Source: an uncultured Treponema sp. (lineage in GTDB: Bacteria > Spirochaetota > Spirochaetia > Treponematales > Treponemataceae). Taken from it: a stretch of 5,789 bases of DNA. This document shows, piece by piece, positions 5,240-5,789 of the stretch (the first letter of the stretch is position 1; every line of letters begins with the position of its first letter). Where the stretch lies: assembly GCA_905372205.1 (NCBI GenBank), contig CAJPOH010000073.1:1-5789 (forward strand), written 5' to 3'. The notes below the pieces were generated by a model. It ran no database searches. It saw nothing but the letters and a program-made list of their open reading frames with translations, and was not told the DNA's origin. The position numbers were made by a program, and so were the translations under genes.

Positions 5240-5789
5240 ATGAAAAAAAACATAGAATGGAAGCCAATTTCTAGCAGTATTGCCTACAATACTCGAATTT
5301 TTGAAGTGCAAAACATTAAAAGTATCTCACCAAATGGAGAAGAAAAAACTTTTATTGCATTAAAATCTCCTGAATGGGCAATTGTAGTACCAATACTCAA
5401 GAAAAATAACGAAAAATATTTTGTTATGGTGAAGCAATGGAGGCATGGCACTTCTTGTATTTTAGAAGAGTTTCCAGGCGGTGTTGTAAACGAAGGGGAG
5501 GCTCTTGAATTGGCTGCAAAAAGAGAATTAGAAGAAGAAACAGGATATAAAGTAATAAAAATAGAAAAACTAGGATCTCTTTTTCCAAATCCTGCTATTA
5601 TGCAAAATATGTGTCATATATTTTTTGCTGAATGCCAAGAACACAAAGGTATGCAACATCTTGATGATGATGAATATATAGAAGTATCTTTACTTCCTTA
5701 TAAAGACGTAATAAGGAACATGGGATGTCCACCTTTTCAACACGCCCTTATGTCCAGTGCTTTATTCCTATATTTGCAAAAATATGAAG
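5240..5789 (+). CDS. NUDIX hydrolase, ADP-ribose pyrophosphatase type, 3' end outside the window
   Basis: The frame starts at the ATG at 5240, behind a strong ribosome binding site, and is still open at base 5789 after 183 codons. Enzymes of this type cleave ADP-ribose or related nucleoside-diphosphate compounds into AMP and a sugar phosphate, as clean-up or NAD turnover in the cytosol. A perfect Nudix box runs from G81 to Y103 (G-x5-E-x7-R-E-L-x-E-E-x-G-Y), with the metal-binding RELEEE at 95-100. Before it, KQWRHG (65-70) and EEFPGG (76-81) match the QxR and E-x-PAG pattern of ADP-ribose pyrophosphatases. After it, LFPNPAIMQNMCHIFFAE resembles the usual segment of that group. Family members often have 170-200 residues, so only a few are probably missing. 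It is divergent from the kinase-like gene. The exact substrate is not readable from the sequence. Confidence 0.9.
   Translation, partial: MKKNIEWKPISSSIAYNTRIFEVQNIKSISPNGEEKTFIALKSPEWAIVVPILKKNNEKYFVMVKQWRHGTSCILEEFPGGVVNEGEALELAAKRELEEETGYKVIKIEKLGSLFPNPAIMQNMCHIFFAECQEHKGMQHLDDDEYIEVSLLPYKDVIRNMGCPPFQHALMSSALFLYLQKYE

Noticed and set aside
5178..5267. 30-residue N-terminal extension of the kinase-like protein with a hydrophobic stretch, possible signal or membrane anchor
   Set aside because: It overlaps the NUDIX start region on the other strand, while the start at 5177 has a good ribosome binding site and fits the family's N-terminus.

Overview
This window is A+T-rich bacterial DNA that looks like a spirochaete, most likely Treponema or a close relative. 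The main reason is the first gene, a very long, almost purely coiled-coil protein that ends in a small helix-turn-helix-like tail, which matches the 'SpiroCoCo' proteins of treponemes. The other genes are housekeeping types and agree with this but do not prove it. The genus call is an inference.

Layout. From 1 to 2598 (+) runs the 3' part of the coiled-coil gene, open at the left edge. It converges on a minus-strand group: a cytidylate kinase-like gene (5177-4353), galE (4260-3283) and ispF (3276-2785). galE and ispF are only 6 bases apart and are surely co-transcribed; the kinase-like gene lies 92 bases upstream of galE and may or may not be in the same unit. From 5240 (+), divergent from the kinase-like gene, starts a NUDIX hydrolase gene of the ADP-ribose pyrophosphatase type, cut by the right edge. 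The 62 bases between the two divergent starts hold both ribosome binding sites and a good minus-strand promoter candidate.

The most notable object is in the convergent gap between the coiled-coil gene and ispF. A 119-bp element (2682-2800) has perfect 12-bp terminal inverted repeats and is flanked immediately on both sides by a perfect 9-bp direct repeat, cctttgtat. That is the signature of a miniature inverted-repeat transposable element (MITE) with its target-site duplication. It has no room for a transposase. It sits on the 3' end of ispF, so the last four IspF codons and the stop codon are read from the element's terminal repeat.

The other points worth a look are a probable BON-like domain fused to the C-terminus of the kinase-like protein, an IspF without the usual central-pore charged residues, and a short gapped repeat shared by two intergenic regions. 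There is no RNA gene, CRISPR array or intact insertion sequence that I can support. The genes do not form one obvious pathway: isoprenoid precursor synthesis (IspF), sugar-nucleotide interconversion (GalE), a nucleotide kinase-like protein, nucleotide-sugar clean-up (NUDIX) and a structural coiled coil.
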